The notes below the pieces were generated by a model. It was given only the letters and a program-made list of their open reading frames with translations. It was not told the DNA's origin and did no database searches. A stretch of DNA of 64,000 nucleotides from Candidatus Ideonella esbjergensis (GTDB taxonomy: Bacteria; Pseudomonadota; Gammaproteobacteria; Burkholderiales; Burkholderiaceae_C). The stretch covers positions 1,595,001-1,659,000 of the forward strand of contig JADJLP010000001.1 of the NCBI GenBank assembly GCA_016710065.1, given 5' to 3'. Of the stretch, positions 19,112 to 29,144 are shown one piece after another (the stretch's first letter is position 1; each line of letters begins with the position of its first letter). Both the position numbers and the translations under genes were made by a program.

Positions 19112-19483
19112 CTACTTCCAGGAGGCTTCGGGATCCAAGTGCTGTGCCAACTCCATGGCGTCATGCAGCACCCGACCAACAACCAGCAGTTCGGGCTCAA
19201 CGCGGTAGATCAAGAAATGGCGCGGTCGGCGGACTGCCCCTGCACTTGTACTTGTACTTGCGTGATCCCGACTCAATCGCAGGTGCCATGATCGGACGCC
19301 TGCACCAAGTTCTGGGCGCTCGATACTTCCCGGCCGGTCTGGTTGGGCAGCCACATCGCGAAGCCCCGCGACGATCAGGCTTTCGTAGCGCGTCCGCGCC
19401 GCTGCGCCGAATTGTTCCTGCGTCCAGACAAGGATGTCGACGACGTCAGCCTGAGCAGCGTCCGACAGGCGAATGCGGACCAT
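19112..19483 (-). CDS. parE: ParE/RelE-family toxin
   Basis: A protein of about 123 residues with the ParE fold pattern: IRLSDAAQADVVDILVWTQEQFG at the N-terminus, then GVRSWHLRLSRDHA and RPRHFLIYRVEPELLVVGRVLHDAMEL at the C-terminus. ParE toxins poison DNA gyrase. The ATG overlaps the antitoxin stop (TGATG). A hexamer-like DNA repeat (TGTACT-type, near 19245-19260) adds a Ser/Thr/Ala stretch between the two core motifs that usual family members lack; this may affect activity. Confidence 0.85.
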   Translation of the reverse strand: MVRIRLSDAAQADVVDILVWTQEQFGAAARTRYESLIVAGLRDVAAQPDRPGSIERPELGAGVRSWHLRLSRDHASTSTSAGAVRRPRHFLIYRVEPELLVVGRVLHDAMELAQHLDPEASWK

Positions 19484-19773
19484 CAACTCGCCGCTTTGGC
19501 CTGGCCTGCGGCACGACGACCCAATTGCCCGACGAAGTCCTCTAGCTGATCATCTGCGACATCGATGTACCGCCCCGCAGAGAGATCGGCCCAACCCTGG
19601 CGGGCTGCCTGCTTGAGGGCCTTGAGCTTGGCTTCCTCGATACGTTCTCTGTCTTCGATGAGACGCAGTCCGTCCCGCAACACCTCACTGGCGTTCTGGT
19701 AGCGCCCGGACTGCACAAGGCTATCGACCAGTTCGTGTTGATGCTCGCTCAGAACTACGTTTCGTGTCGGCAT
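19483..19773 (-). CDS. parD: ParD-family antitoxin
   Basis: This 96-residue protein begins MPTRNVVLSEHQHELVDSLV, followed by SGRYQNASEVLRDGLRLIEDRE, the ribbon-helix-helix of ParD antitoxins. The C-terminal half is the flexible toxin-binding tail. It binds the ParE toxin and represses its own promoter. It lies directly upstream of parE with one-base overlap; the ATG at 19773 was chosen over one at 19794 because the family starts there. Confidence 0.88.
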   Translation of the reverse strand: MPTRNVVLSEHQHELVDSLVQSGRYQNASEVLRDGLRLIEDRERIEEAKLKALKQAARQGWADLSAGRYIDVADDQLEDFVGQLGRRAAGQAKAAS

Positions 19774-19817
19774 TTCGGCGGCTCCAAAGTGCAAGAGGAC
19801 TCTCGCTAGACCAAGGC

Positions 19818-19832
19818 TGGCATATTATGCCA
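19818..19832. promoter_or_regulatory. Palindrome in the parDE promoter
   Basis: TGGCATATTATGCCA lies 45 bp before the parD start. Its minus strand contains an ATAAT-like -10 element, so the palindrome can serve as the ParD operator over the promoter. Confidence 0.5.
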
Positions 19833-19978
19833 ATGCTTTGCAGGGTCGGGGTCAGTTCTAGGCGGCGTCGGTTGAAAGACGACTTCGTGGCTCGGCGCGG
19901 CAGCCCCGCAATTTGTCGACCTAGGAGCACAACCGCTCCGGGTCGCTTTGGGAGCACAAGAGTTCCGAACCGGTACGG

Positions 19979-20772
19979 CTATGGTTCAGTGGGCGCCAGG
20001 ATCGACCGCAGATCGTCAAGGCACTGTTGGAGATAGTCGAGCACAGATGTGTCATATGCAAAGGCGTCGGAACGCCCGACGATGCGCTCGATGTAGAAAT
20101 CGTGAGGCGGCGTCACCTGGGATTGATCTGAAACGTAATCGCGGACCTCAAAAAGCACACCTCGACAACCCATGAGCATGTTGAGGAAGGTGCCAAGCGA
20201 ACTGCTCGTGCTGAAGGAAGCTCGCTTTTGCTTCGTCACGCCGACCTCACGCGCCAAACATGTGGCAGGGCCGGTTCGGAAACCGACCTCGCCCTCAATG
20301 GTATGTGGATCACCGAGAGTGAAACTAGCAGCTGGGCGTTGCGGCGGAGGTGGCACGATCACCGGCGGATGCTGGTCTTGCTCTCCGGCGGCTTCGAAGC
20401 TGAATTTCAAGGGCTTGTTGCTGGGGCGGGCGTCCAGGGCCTCTAAGAAGTGTCGGATCATCGGAGAGATCAGCGCTGCCGAGCTTTCCGACTCTTCATG
20501 GTTCTCGCTGCATTGAGGCGCAGCCACTGCATGGTTTGGCAAGCTTGCACTTGGAGTGCTGGCATCGTCACCATTCGGCATCGACGAGCAAGGCACCATG
20601 CCGTACTCCGACGATTCAGTGCCGATGATGGCGGCTGTCTTGGATCGACTGTTGGCGCGCCATTCATCACGGATTGCAATGCAGACAGCCTTGGACTTGC
20701 TGGTGATGATTCGTGGGTCTTGATCCGGGGGCGTCACGATGCTCAAGACAATTTCGGCTCTGTTGAATTTCA
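19979..20772 (-). pseudogene. Unknown gene, 3' part, split by ISL3
   Basis: The frame continues the gene whose start lies at 22420. It begins just outside the ISL3 border with FNRAEIVLSIVTPPDQDPRI and runs 260 residues to a stop at 19979. The middle is low in complexity (PPVIVPPPPQRPAASF); the end FYIERIVGRSDAFAYDTSVLDYLQQCLDDLRSIL looks globular. I recognise no family. Together with the 5' part the intact protein would have had roughly 380 residues. Confidence 0.6.
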
Positions 20773-22007
20773 AGTGGGTTGCCGGGCATGAGGGTTGATG
20801 GCCTGGAAGTCGAGCTTGCCGGCGATCAGGAAGATGACGGTCTTGATGGTGGACAGGCGAGTGAAGCCTCGGGCGCGGCGCTTGGCGGCCTGGAACAGGC
20901 CGTTGATGGCTTCGAGGAAGCCGTTGGTCTGGCGGGTCTGCGCCCAGGCGACGATGCCCTCAAGGTGGCGGCGCACGAGCGCGGCGACCTCCTTCATCGG
21001 TTCGACCTTGGAGCGCATGACGCAGGTGCACCAGTGTTGGAGCATGGCGCGCACGACATTGATCTGCTTGCGCTCGAGGATCTCGCGTAGTTGCTCCTTG
21101 TAAGCCCAAGCGCGGGCGGTGCGCACGGTCGTCAGCTTGGCGATCAGGGCATCGAGGTCGGCGGCGGCCTCGGGCCTCAGGCTGGAGCGATCCTTGAGCA
21201 GCGACCAGCGCATGCCCTTGAGGGACTTGTCGGTGCGCTGCTCGATGCGGCGCATCTTGTCCACGGCAGTGCTGGCATGCCAGACGACGTGGAATTTGTC
21301 GAAGGTGATGCGGGCGTTGGGCAGTTCCTCGCTCACGCCTTTGATGAACGCTGGGGACATGTCGATGCTCACCGAGGTGATCTGCTCGGGCTCGCAGCCA
21401 TGGAGCTTGGAGATCGTCAGCCAGCGCCTTGATGGTCTTGGCGTCGCGCCCTTCGGTGACGAACAGCACCCGACGCTTGATCGCGTCAGCGGCCAGGGTG
21501 ACGTAGTCGTGGCCGCGAGCACGCGATGTCTCGTCGATGGCCAATGCCTTGACCTCGCTGAAGTCGGCCAGGCCGAGTGCGATGTGCACATAGCGCTCGC
21601 AAAACCGCCATCACGCGGTGGGCCGACTCGCCCACGATGCGTGCCACGGCCGCGAACGGCATCTGCTGCGCCAGCATCAGGATCAGCGCCTCAAACAGCA
21701 GCGTGAAGCCCGACAGACGGCCAGCGAAGTCAGGCTCCACCAGGCGCACCGAGCCGTTGGGCAGCGTCACTCGCGGCGTGCGCACCTGCAGGTGGCACTC
21801 ATGCTGGAAGAAGTTCAGGTGCCGGTAGGTCTTGGTCACGGTGTCATGCACCGGATGCGCACCTTCATGGCCCGAGATCGCGAAGCGACTGCCAGGCTTG
21901 AAGTCGACCAGCACCGTCAGCACCTTGCCCGCCTCGTTGAACTCCACCGCCGTCACCGACCACGGCGCAGCAATCCCCAACGCCGATTCAAACAGCTTGG
22001 CCGTCAT
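20770..22007 (-). pseudogene. ISL3 transposase with two frameshifts
   Basis: The N-terminal zinc-finger part (ATG 22007; FAISGHEGAHPVHDT, HECHLQVRTPRV) ends at VMAVLR. The next frame gives YVHIALGLADFSEVKALAIDET with the first catalytic Asp and RVLFVTEGRDAKTI. A third frame from about 21415 gives HGCEPEQITSVSIDMSPAFIKGV, FDKFHVVWHA and the C-terminal TNGFLEAINGLFQAAKRRARG with the catalytic Glu. Shifts fall near 21600 and 21415, each one base. The stop codon is formed at the junction with flanking DNA. Confidence 0.85.
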
Positions 22008-22054
22008 CTCTGTCCTTCAATTCGGTGCTCAACATGACGCAAGACTACCCACTC
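20773..22054 (-). mobile_element. ISL3-family insertion sequence
   Basis: The ends carry AGTGGGTTGCC (20773 onwards) and, inverted, AGTGGGTAGTC (to 22053). The flanks GAATTTCA and GAAATTCA resemble an 8-bp duplication with one change, the size ISL3 elements make. The element interrupts an unknown gene. Exact borders are uncertain by one or two bases. Confidence 0.75.
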
Positions 22055-22420
22055 GAAATTCAAGAGAGGCACAATTTCTCCTGCAGTGATGGCCACAACG
22101 ACCGGCAGGGCAAGGGCTTTGACATTTGCTGCGTGGGCAATTCTGCTGCGGGCGGAGTGCAGCGCTAGGATGTACTTGGGAACTTCTTGTAGAACGGAAT
22201 GGAGTTCGATTGCGTCGAGATCGGCTATCCGAAAATTGAGCGCCCCATCCACGCTCATGCGCATTGCGACCAGTACTGTGGAGTTGATTCCTCCAGCAGA
22301 TGCTGCTGGCAATGTGTGAGGGTCAAAGACAGGCCCAGTTTGGCTGGGGTCGTCCGGCGGCAGGACAGCTTCTGTGGCGCCGCTAGTCACAGCATGCTTT
22401 GCTTTCGACTTCTGCTTCAT
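22055..22420 (-). pseudogene. Unknown gene, 5' part, split by ISL3
   Basis: The ATG at 22420 follows a clear AAGGAAAT ribosome site. About 120 residues follow to the ISL3 border: a Lys-rich start (MKQKSKAKHAVTS) and a globular part (RMSVDGALNFRIADLDAIELHSVLQEVPKYILAL, VVVAITAGEIVPLLNFE). It continues at 20772. No family recognised. It is divergent from the IS630-like gene at 22591, with a 170-bp shared promoter region. Confidence 0.6.
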
Positions 22421-22590
22421 GGTATTTCCTTCAACTCTGACTGTTGCGTTTGAGATGCCGTGGGTGGCGAGTTCTTGGGGCGACTTCGATGCACTCGATC
22501 CATTGCTCGCATCTTTTTCTGAAGCACGCTTGAAGTTGTTCCAGCAAAGCGCTGTCAAAAACCAATCCTGTAGAATCAAGACAATAAACA

Positions 22591-23517
22591 ATGAACTCTC
22601 ATTTGCGTCCCGGGAAACGACCCGTCAGAGGGAGTGATTCGCGCCATCTCAATGTTTCAGAACTGAATAGGCGCCGACTTCGCGCAGTGAAACTGCGCTT
22701 GTCAGGGGTCACTCTCAAGGAGACTGCGGAGCGCTGTTGTCTCTCCCGGACAACAGTCGTCGCCGCCTGCAAAGCCTATGAGGCTGGGGGAGAGCTGGCA
22801 CTAACGGTGGAACGTCCTGGGAGGCCGCCCGGGTCTGGCCGACTGGTGACCCAGGAGCAGGCGCTTGAGATTCAAAGCCTCGTGCGGACTCACACTCCCG
22901 ATGCACTTGGGCTTAAGGGCAGTCTCTGGGACCGGGAGTTGTTGGCGGCGTTAATTCAAGAGCGATATGGCGTAATGCCTTCCTTACGCGTGCTCTTGCG
23001 GCACATGGCCAGTTGGGGATTCAAGGCCGACAGCAAGCAACCAGGTCAGGTGCTCGACTTGGTAGGAGCGCATTACTTCTGGGAGCGCGATCTGCCCGAT
23101 TTCCGCCGAGCGGCTCGACGCCTTGGGGCCATGGTCACTTGGCTCGAGGATGTGCCGCTTCCAGATATCTCAGCGCCTGAATGCGAGTCGAAAGGACGCT
23201 TGAATCGCTCCAAACGCTCTCATCGGATGAAGGGGCGAGGACAGCGAATGATCTACGTGACAACGGCGCGCGGAGACATTCGCTGGTTAGTCTTCGGCGG
23301 AGACTTGAGCACGAGGGTCATTGGTCAATTCCTGGAGAGACTGGTTACGGTGGGGCCTCGCCCTGCCTACGTCTTCTATGGCTATCGAAAGGCACATTTA
23401 CGTCGATCGGCGGTGGCTCGAATGCACTCATTTGGAGCCCGGCTGACGGTGGAGATGGCGCCTGCAAGGCTGAGCATTGGCGAGGCCGCGAGGCGAGTAG
23501 GCAGGATCCTGACTTGA
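22591..23517 (+). CDS. IS630-type transposase-derived protein without clear DDE triad
   Basis: This 308-residue protein starts with the IS630 HTH pair: LNRRRLRAVKLRLSGVTLKETAERC, AACKAYEAGGELALTV, then the winged part LWDRELLAALIQERYGVMPSLRVLLRHM. The second half has the spacing of an IS630 catalytic domain (VTWLEDVPLP, YVTTARGDIRWLVFGG, FLERLVTVGPRPAYVFYGYRKAHLRRSAVARM), but the usual DE and DN motifs are WLED and FYGY. No terminal repeats are visible. Hence it may be a domesticated, DNA-binding derivative. It is divergent from the unknown gene split by ISL3. Alternative: an ordinary decayed transposase. Confidence 0.65.
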   Translation: MNSHLRPGKRPVRGSDSRHLNVSELNRRRLRAVKLRLSGVTLKETAERCCLSRTTVVAACKAYEAGGELALTVERPGRPPGSGRLVTQEQALEIQSLVRTHTPDALGLKGSLWDRELLAALIQERYGVMPSLRVLLRHMASWGFKADSKQPGQVLDLVGAHYFWERDLPDFRRAARRLGAMVTWLEDVPLPDISAPECESKGRLNRSKRSHRMKGRGQRMIYVTTARGDIRWLVFGGDLSTRVIGQFLERLVTVGPRPAYVFYGYRKAHLRRSAVARMHSFGARLTVEMAPARLSIGEAARRVGRILT

Positions 23518-23635
23518 GTCGGGAAATGAGTTCGATGAACCTTTGCCAAAGTCTTTCAGTGGACCCTTCATTGGTCAACTTTGGCGTATAGCCTGACCAA
23601 GTCCCGATCACTTGTTGATTTCCACGGAATCAGAG
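23518..23635. other. Short non-coding junction
   Basis: Between the IS630-like gene and the IS1111-like remnant. I see no gene, terminator or repeat here. Confidence 0.4.
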
Positions 23636-23714
23636 GGGACGATGATGCGGTGCGACAGAGAAACAGACTGCACATCTACAAACGGCCTTGTTGCACCGGG
23701 GAAGGTGCGGACCC
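23636..23714 (-). mobile_element. IS1111-like copy A, distal end fragment
   Basis: This segment is the reverse complement of about 48891-48970, the non-coding tail of the IS1111-like copy B. The rest of copy A continues at 29606. The IS3 element inserted between them; the uninterrupted sequence in copy B shows the original junction. Confidence 0.8.
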
Positions 23715-24807
23715 GGCGCGCGTCAAGGTAGTTGTCGCCTGAGTCACGCAGCTTTCTGCTGAGTATGGTGAGCGTTGGCAGCCGCGTTGACCACGGTGTC
23801 ACGCTCTGGATTGAGGGTCACCACACCGACGTGCGACCAGTCGCGGGTGTTGCCGGACCAGCGTGCCGGGTGGCATTGCTGGGCGTGGGTGTACAGCGTG
23901 TGGCGAGCTGCGAGGATGGCCTGGTCTTGGCCATCATGGCGCTGCTGCGGGCTGACGTAGCCGATACCGCTGTGGCGGTGATCGACGTTGTACCAACGCA
24001 CGAATTCAGCCGCCCAGGCGCGGGCCTCGTCCAGGCTCGCGAAGCCCTTGGTCGGGAACTCAGGCCGGTACTTGGCAGTGCGAAACAGCGACTCGGCGTA
24101 GGCGTTGTCATCGCTGACGCGGGGCCGCGAGTAAGACGGCTTGACGCCCAGCCACTGCAGCATCGCCAGCACCGTCGTGGCCTTGAGGGTGGAGCCGTTG
24201 TCGCCGTGGAGCACCGGCTTTGTGTCCATGGTGGCGATGCTCTCGGCCAGCGCCGTACGGCGCACCAGGTGCACGGCATGGTTGGCGTCGTCACTGTCAT
24301 GCACCTCGGCACCCACGATCTTGCGGCTGTAGAGGTCCAGGATCAGGTACAGGTGGAACCAGCGCCCCATCACGTTGGCCGGCAGATAGGTCATGTCCCA
24401 GCACCAAACCTGCCCAGGGGCCGTGGCGATGTGGGTGGTGGGCGGCCTGGTCGCCTTGGGCGCCTTGGCGCGACCACGGCGGGTGTGCTGCCCGTGGGCC
24501 TTGAGCACGCGAGCCATGCTGGACTCGCTGCCCAGGTACACGCCTTCGTCGGCCAGCATGGGCACGATGCGCGCCGGCGGCACCGAGGCGAAGCGCGGCT
24601 CATTGGCCACGGCCAGTAGCGCAGCGCGCTCGGCCGGGCTCAGGGCATGGCTCGGCGTTGGGCGCACCGCCTGCGGCCTGCCATCGCCCGCCGTTAGGCC
24701 TTCTTGGGCCTTCCAGCGCTGCAAGGTGCGTACATCGATGCCGGCGATCTCGCAGGCCAATCGTGAGCGTCCAGCCGCCCCACATTGACCAGCCGGCTGG
24801 CGCGTGA

Positions 24808-26540
24808 TCAGTCGGTGCGGGCGCCGCCGCCAGGCTGCCAGCGATGCGGCAGCAGCTCGTCGATGCGGCTGTTCGGGTGGGTGTGGATGCGCGCGAGCAC
24901 GTCGCGCAGGTAGGCCCAGGGCTCAACGCGACACAGCTTGGCCGACTGCACCAGGCTCATCACCACGGCGGCGCGCTGGCCGGCGAGTTCGCTGCCCACG
25001 AACAGCCAGTTCTTCGCACCCAGTTTCCAGGGCTTGATCTGCTGCTCGATGAGGTTGTTGTCGATGGCCACCTCGCCGTTGTCCAGGTGGCGCGTCAGCG
25101 CTGGCCAGGCCTTGAGGCTGTAGTCGATGGCCTGGGCGGTCTTGGTGTTGTCCAGCACCAGGCCGCGCTGCAGTCCCAGCCACACCTGCAGCTCGTCCCA
25201 CAACGGCCTGGTCAGGCGCTGGCGGGCCTCGCGGCGTTGCCCGGCATCCATCTCGGTCAAGCTGCCCTCTGCGTGGTAGATCCGCGCAAAGCGCTGTAAG
25301 GCCTCGGTGGCCACCTCACTGGCACTCGGGCCGCCACGGCTGATCTCATCGAACTTGCGCCGGGCATGCGCAGCGCACGCGGCGGCGTGGCGCTCGGGGA
25401 AGGCGCGCGCGTCGAGCACCGCGTTGTAGGCCGCGTACTGGTCGGTCAACAAGGTGCCGCGCCAGGCAGGCTCGGCGTACGGCGGCCCCTTGCCGCCCAG
25501 GAACGCCAGCGGGTGCTGCGCGCCTCGCCCGGTGCAGAACTCGTAGATCACGCCGGGCAGCGCATCGTGCCGCTGCGGGCGTAGGCCCACATGTAGGCCT
25601 GTTTGGTCTTGCCCGAGCCAGGGTCCAGCAGCGGCACTGGGGTCTCGTCGGCATGCAACACACCGGCACTGAGGATGAAGCGCTTGTGGGCGTCGTACAG
25701 CGGCTCCAGCGCGGCACCGCCGGCGCCGGCCCAAGTGGCCAGGGTCGAGCGCGGGGTGTGCACGCCCGAGCGGGCACTGATCTGCTCTTGCCGGTAGTAC
25801 GGCAGGTGGTCGGCGAAGCGGCTGATCAGCGTGTGGGCCACCAGGCCACTGGCGGGAATGCCGCCTTCGACCACCTCGGGCTCGGCCGGCGCCTGCACCA
25901 GGCGTCCTTCCCCGTTCTTTTGGCAGCAGCGGCAGGCCCACTTGCCGTAGATGTGGCGGTGCGCAAAGAACTCGGCCGGCACGATGTCGAGCTTCTCGCT
26001 GACGTCCTCGCCCACGCGCTGCATGGGCTGGCCGCACTGCGGGTTGGGACAGGTGGTGTCCTCGGGCTCGTGGTGGTGCTCCACGCGGCGCAGGTGCTCG
26101 GGCAAGGCCTGGCGGCGCGGCTGACGCGGCGCCGCCTTGGGCTTGGCCGGCGCCTCGGGCATGCCCCTTTGCAGCTCGGCCAGTTTGGCCCGCAGACTGG
26201 CCTCGTCCTCGAACAGGGTCTCGGCGAACAGGGCGCGTTGCTGCGCGGTCATCGCCTCGGTCTTGGCTTCGAACTTCCAGCGCTTCAAGCGCGCGAGTTC
26301 GAAGTTGACCTTCTCCAGCTTGGCGTCGCGCCAGGCGATCTCTCGGTCGCGCCGGGCGATCTCGCCGTCGCGCTGGGTAATCTCCGTGTCGCGTCGGGTG
26401 ATCTGCGCCTCGCGCTGCGCAATCTCGCTGGCCTGGGCCTGGAGCTGTTGCTGCAGTTGGGTGATCAGCGCAGCGGCCTCTGGGGGCCACTGGCTCAGGT
26501 CCACCGGGGGAGCGCTGCGCGTGCCAAGCATGCGGTGCAT
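24808..26540 (-). pseudogene. tnpC: IS66 transposase TnpC, frameshifted
   Basis: The N-terminal part has a coiled-coil region of ITRRDTEI-type heptads (about residues 25-75), a zinc motif (CPNPQCGQPM, CRCCQ) and the catalytic VLHADETPVPLLDPG. The frame is lost at AYARSG near 25560 and resumes as DALPGVIYEFC, followed by DQYAAYNAVLDA, CAAHARRKFDEI and NNLIEQQIKPWKLGAKNWLF with the remaining catalytic residues. One base seems to be missing. Otherwise full length. Confidence 0.87.
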
Positions 26541-26607
26541 GTTGCCGCAGCCGGTACCGCGTGCCCATAGGCAGATGCGATGTCAACCGGGCCCGGCCAC
26601 GCTTGGG

Positions 26608-26949
26608 TCAGCTGCGGGTGATGGTGCTGAGTTCACCCAGGCGCTGCCAGGGCAGGCCGAGCGCCAGGGCGTTGAACTGCTCTGCGCTGAGGGCCAACGC
26701 GGGTGCGGCAGTGCTCGCACGCTCGCTCCACACGAAGCGCCCGGCGTGCAGCCGCCGCGTGGCGCACCACACGCCGAAGCCGTCGTGCACCAGCAGCTTG
26801 ATGCGGGTGGCCCGCGCGTTGGCGAACAGGTAGCCGTGGTGGGCCCGTGCCTGACCCAGGGTGTTGACCACCGTGCTGAGCAGCCGGTCGGCACCCGCGC
26901 GCATGTCCTGGGGCTGGGTGCACAGCCACAGCGCGTCGATGCGGATCAT
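26608..26949 (-). CDS. tnpB: IS66 accessory protein TnpB
   Basis: This 113-residue protein begins MIRIDALWLCTQPQDMRAGADRLL and carries HHGYLFANARATRIKLLVHDGFGVWCATRRLHAGRF; these are hallmark segments of IS66 Orf2. It is required for IS66 transposition together with TnpA and TnpC. It lies 9 bp after tnpA. Confidence 0.92.
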   Translation of the reverse strand: MIRIDALWLCTQPQDMRAGADRLLSTVVNTLGQARAHHGYLFANARATRIKLLVHDGFGVWCATRRLHAGRFVWSERASTAAPALALSAEQFNALALGLPWQRLGELSTITRS

Positions 26950-26958
26950 GAGCCCCCC

Positions 26959-27360
26959 TCAGCCAGCGGCCACGGCGTCGAGCAGCGCACCCAGCGCTGC
27001 CGAATACCGCCCAGCCGCGCCGGCCGGGCAACACAGCGTGAGTTGCAGTGCGCCGTGCTCAATGCGCAGGCGAAGCTCGCCACGCTGCGCCGGTGCGCCT
27101 TCGGCCTCGGCCGGCGCGGCCAAGGCAACAGGCACAAACTGCAGCTTGGGCAGCGCAACACCCTCGCCCGTCGCAGCCATTGGGCCCATGCGCTTGATTC
27201 CCTGACCGGCCAGCCACTTGTGAACCACATTCGGGTTCAGTCCTTGCCCGATAGCCACTGCCGCCACCGAGGCGCCCGGCCGCCGGCACTCGGCCAAGAC
27301 CTGGGCCTTGAACGCCGCGCTGTGAACCCGATGCTTGCGGGCTGGAGATTTGGAGTCCAT
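26959..27360 (-). CDS. tnpA: IS66 accessory protein TnpA
   Basis: This 133-residue protein has an N-terminal HTH (HSAAFKAQVLAECRRPGASVAAVAIGQGLNPNVVHKWL), the pattern of IS66 Orf1. The ATG at 27360 was chosen because the family starts MDSKSPARKHR here. The DNA just upstream (27361-27391) holds a 10-bp inverted repeat GGTGTCCACT/AGTGGACACC that may act in regulation. Confidence 0.88.
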   Translation of the reverse strand: MDSKSPARKHRVHSAAFKAQVLAECRRPGASVAAVAIGQGLNPNVVHKWLAGQGIKRMGPMAATGEGVALPKLQFVPVALAAPAEAEGAPAQRGELRLRIEHGALQLTLCCPAGAAGRYSAALGALLDAVAAG

Positions 27361-27555
27361 GGGTGTCCACTGAAATTTGAGTGGACACCATCGTCGCGGC
27401 GCCGGCGGCGATATCAAGGCGGGATGGCTAGACGCTCACGGCCAATCGCAGCCGCGCTCCTGCGGTGTGGGCCGTGCCGATGTCCTGAGCCAGGGTTTGG
27501 CGATCTTCGATGTCGATCATTCGTCCTCGCCCTTGTTGAAGATCGCCCCGACTTT

Positions 27556-29144
27556 CCTAAGAAACACCTGCCTCCACCGCCTGTAGCGCCTGTAGCGCGA
27601 ACCCGAAGTGCGCAGCTCGTCGCTGCAGTTGCTTGACGACTCGCTCCCGGTAACGTTGCTCGTATTGATCGGCACCGGGATCCTCGTAGCGCATGCCGAA
27701 GCGCATGGCTCTGTAGAACAGGATGGCAATCTTGCGTGCCGTGGCAGTCAGCGCCTTGGCCTTGCCAATGCGCGCAGCCAATCGGCGGTAGAACGCGCCC
27801 AGTGCGGTGTCGGTGCGCCCGACAGCGGTAGCCACCAGGCGCAGCCGCGCTGCGATGCGGCTGTTGCTCTTGCGAGTGTGTGAGGAGAGCACTTTGCCGC
27901 CGCTGATCTTGCAGCCTGGCGACAGGGTCAACCACGACGTGAAGTGCTTCTCCGTGGGCCAGCGGCTGAGGTCCGTGCCGCACTCGGCGATCAGCGCCAA
28001 TCCCACGCTGGGGCCAATTCCATGAATCTGGGTCAGGTCTATACCGGTGAGCTGGTACAGCAGGGGTCGAACATCAAAGTTCAGGGAGTTGGTCTGCTTG
28101 GTTCGGTTTCGCGGCTTGCCCAGCGGTTCTTCTGGTTTTGCCTTGTCGGCATTCAACAACTGCAACGTTCGCTCAATCTGAGCATCGCAGTCGGCAACCC
28201 GCTCCTGGTAGGAGTCGAACAGTGCCAGCGCTTGCGCCAGCGCGAAGACGTGCTCTGGCTGGTGTAGTTGCCGACCATGGCCGCACGAATTGTCTGGATG
28301 CTCTCGCGGCACCGAACGTCGCGCATGGCCGCCAACACATCGGGATCTCGCTCGCCTGCCACGATGGCACGAATGATCTTCAGGCCAGTCACCCCGCTGA
28401 TGTCGCTGATGACGTGGTGCAGTTGAAGATTCATGTGGGTCAGCGCCTTCTGCATGTGCTGCATGTGTGCTGCTGCGTACTCGAGATGCCGGTCCCGGAT
28501 CCGCATGTAGGCACGCAGGGCCGGTATATCGCGCGTTGGCCGGAAGCTCGCCCGCAGCAGGCCGCAGGCGTGCAGCCGTTGCAACCATTGAGCGTCGTTG
28601 ACATCGCTCTTGCGGCCCGGCACGGACTTGCAGTCACGCGCATTGGCAAGAATGACCGTCAAGCCTCGGTCTTCCAGGATCTCGTACACCGGTATCCAGT
28701 ACACGCCCGTCGATTCCATCGCCACGGTGGTGATGCCCAGCGAGACGAGCCAGTCGGCCATGCGTTCTATGTCGGCCGTGAAGCTCTGGAACGTCTGTAC
28801 TGGATCGTCGCTCAGCTCCGGCGGCACGGCCGCGACTTGAATGCGTGAGCCGATGTCAATGCCGGCGGCTCTTGCGTTGACGACCGGCAGTCCGATCGAT
28901 TTACCCTTCTTGGACATGACGAACCTCCTGTTGACGGTGAGCCAGGCAGGGGAGCGGTAGAAATCACTTTCCTAAACGGGGTCGCACGAAGCGCCACCAC
29001 AGATGGGTCCGCAGATTCCCCATGGACCATGTTTTTTGACGGGGACGAAGGCCTCCAAAAAGCTGACGGTCACGGTCTGGCGCCGTTCAGTCTAGGCATC
29101 CCAGTGTTTCTTGCCATCGGGACGTGGCATCACCACGAGAGAGG
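27556..29144 (-). mobile_element. IS110-family element in the A-run of IS3 orfA
   Basis: Bases 27556-29144 separate two halves of orfA, the junctions lying in a T/A homopolymer. The element carries one DEDD transposase gene and about 230 bp of non-coding DNA upstream of it. No terminal inverted repeats are visible, which is usual for IS110. Confidence 0.8.
27557..28917 (-). pseudogene. IS110 transposase, frameshifted
   Basis: The N-terminal RuvC-like part is good: AAGIDIGSRIQVAAVP, VAMESTGVYWIPV, GRKSDVNDAQWLQRLHACGLL (DEDD residues). The frame breaks after MVGNYTSQ near 28258 and resumes as EHVFALAQALALFDSYQERV, followed by the transposase_20 part (GIDLTQIHGIGPSVGLALIAECG, FTSWLTLSPG). One base shift. 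It differs from the other IS110 genes in the window. Confidence 0.85.

Larger units (their letters stand above)
24763..27439 (-). mobile_element. IS66-family element, 2677 bp, in IS3 orfB
   Basis: The ends read GTGAGCGTCCAGCC (24763) and, inverted, GTGAGCGTCTAGCC (27439), in keeping with the GTAAGCG-type ends of IS66. The 8-bp duplication GGCCAATC flanks it exactly (24755-24762 and 27440-27447). It carries tnpA, tnpB and tnpC in order on the minus strand. Confidence 0.93.
23744..27520 (-). pseudogene. IS3 orfB (rve-type transposase), split by IS66
   Basis: The ATG at 27520 overlaps the orfA stop. The first 24 codons (DRQTLAQDIGTAHTAGARLR) run to the IS66 border at 27448; the frame resumes at 24762 with LACEIAGIDVRTLQRWK. 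The integrase core is intact: WCWDMTYL, VLHGDNGST and NAYAESLFRTAKYRPEF supply the DDE residues. The C-terminus HHTQQKAA ends at 23744. Without the IS66 the gene would be complete. Confidence 0.88.

Noticed and set aside
25653..26570. Plus-strand frame opposite IS66 tnpC
   Set aside because: Shadow of tnpC with repeated VAPGDL units that come from the coiled-coil codons on the other strand.
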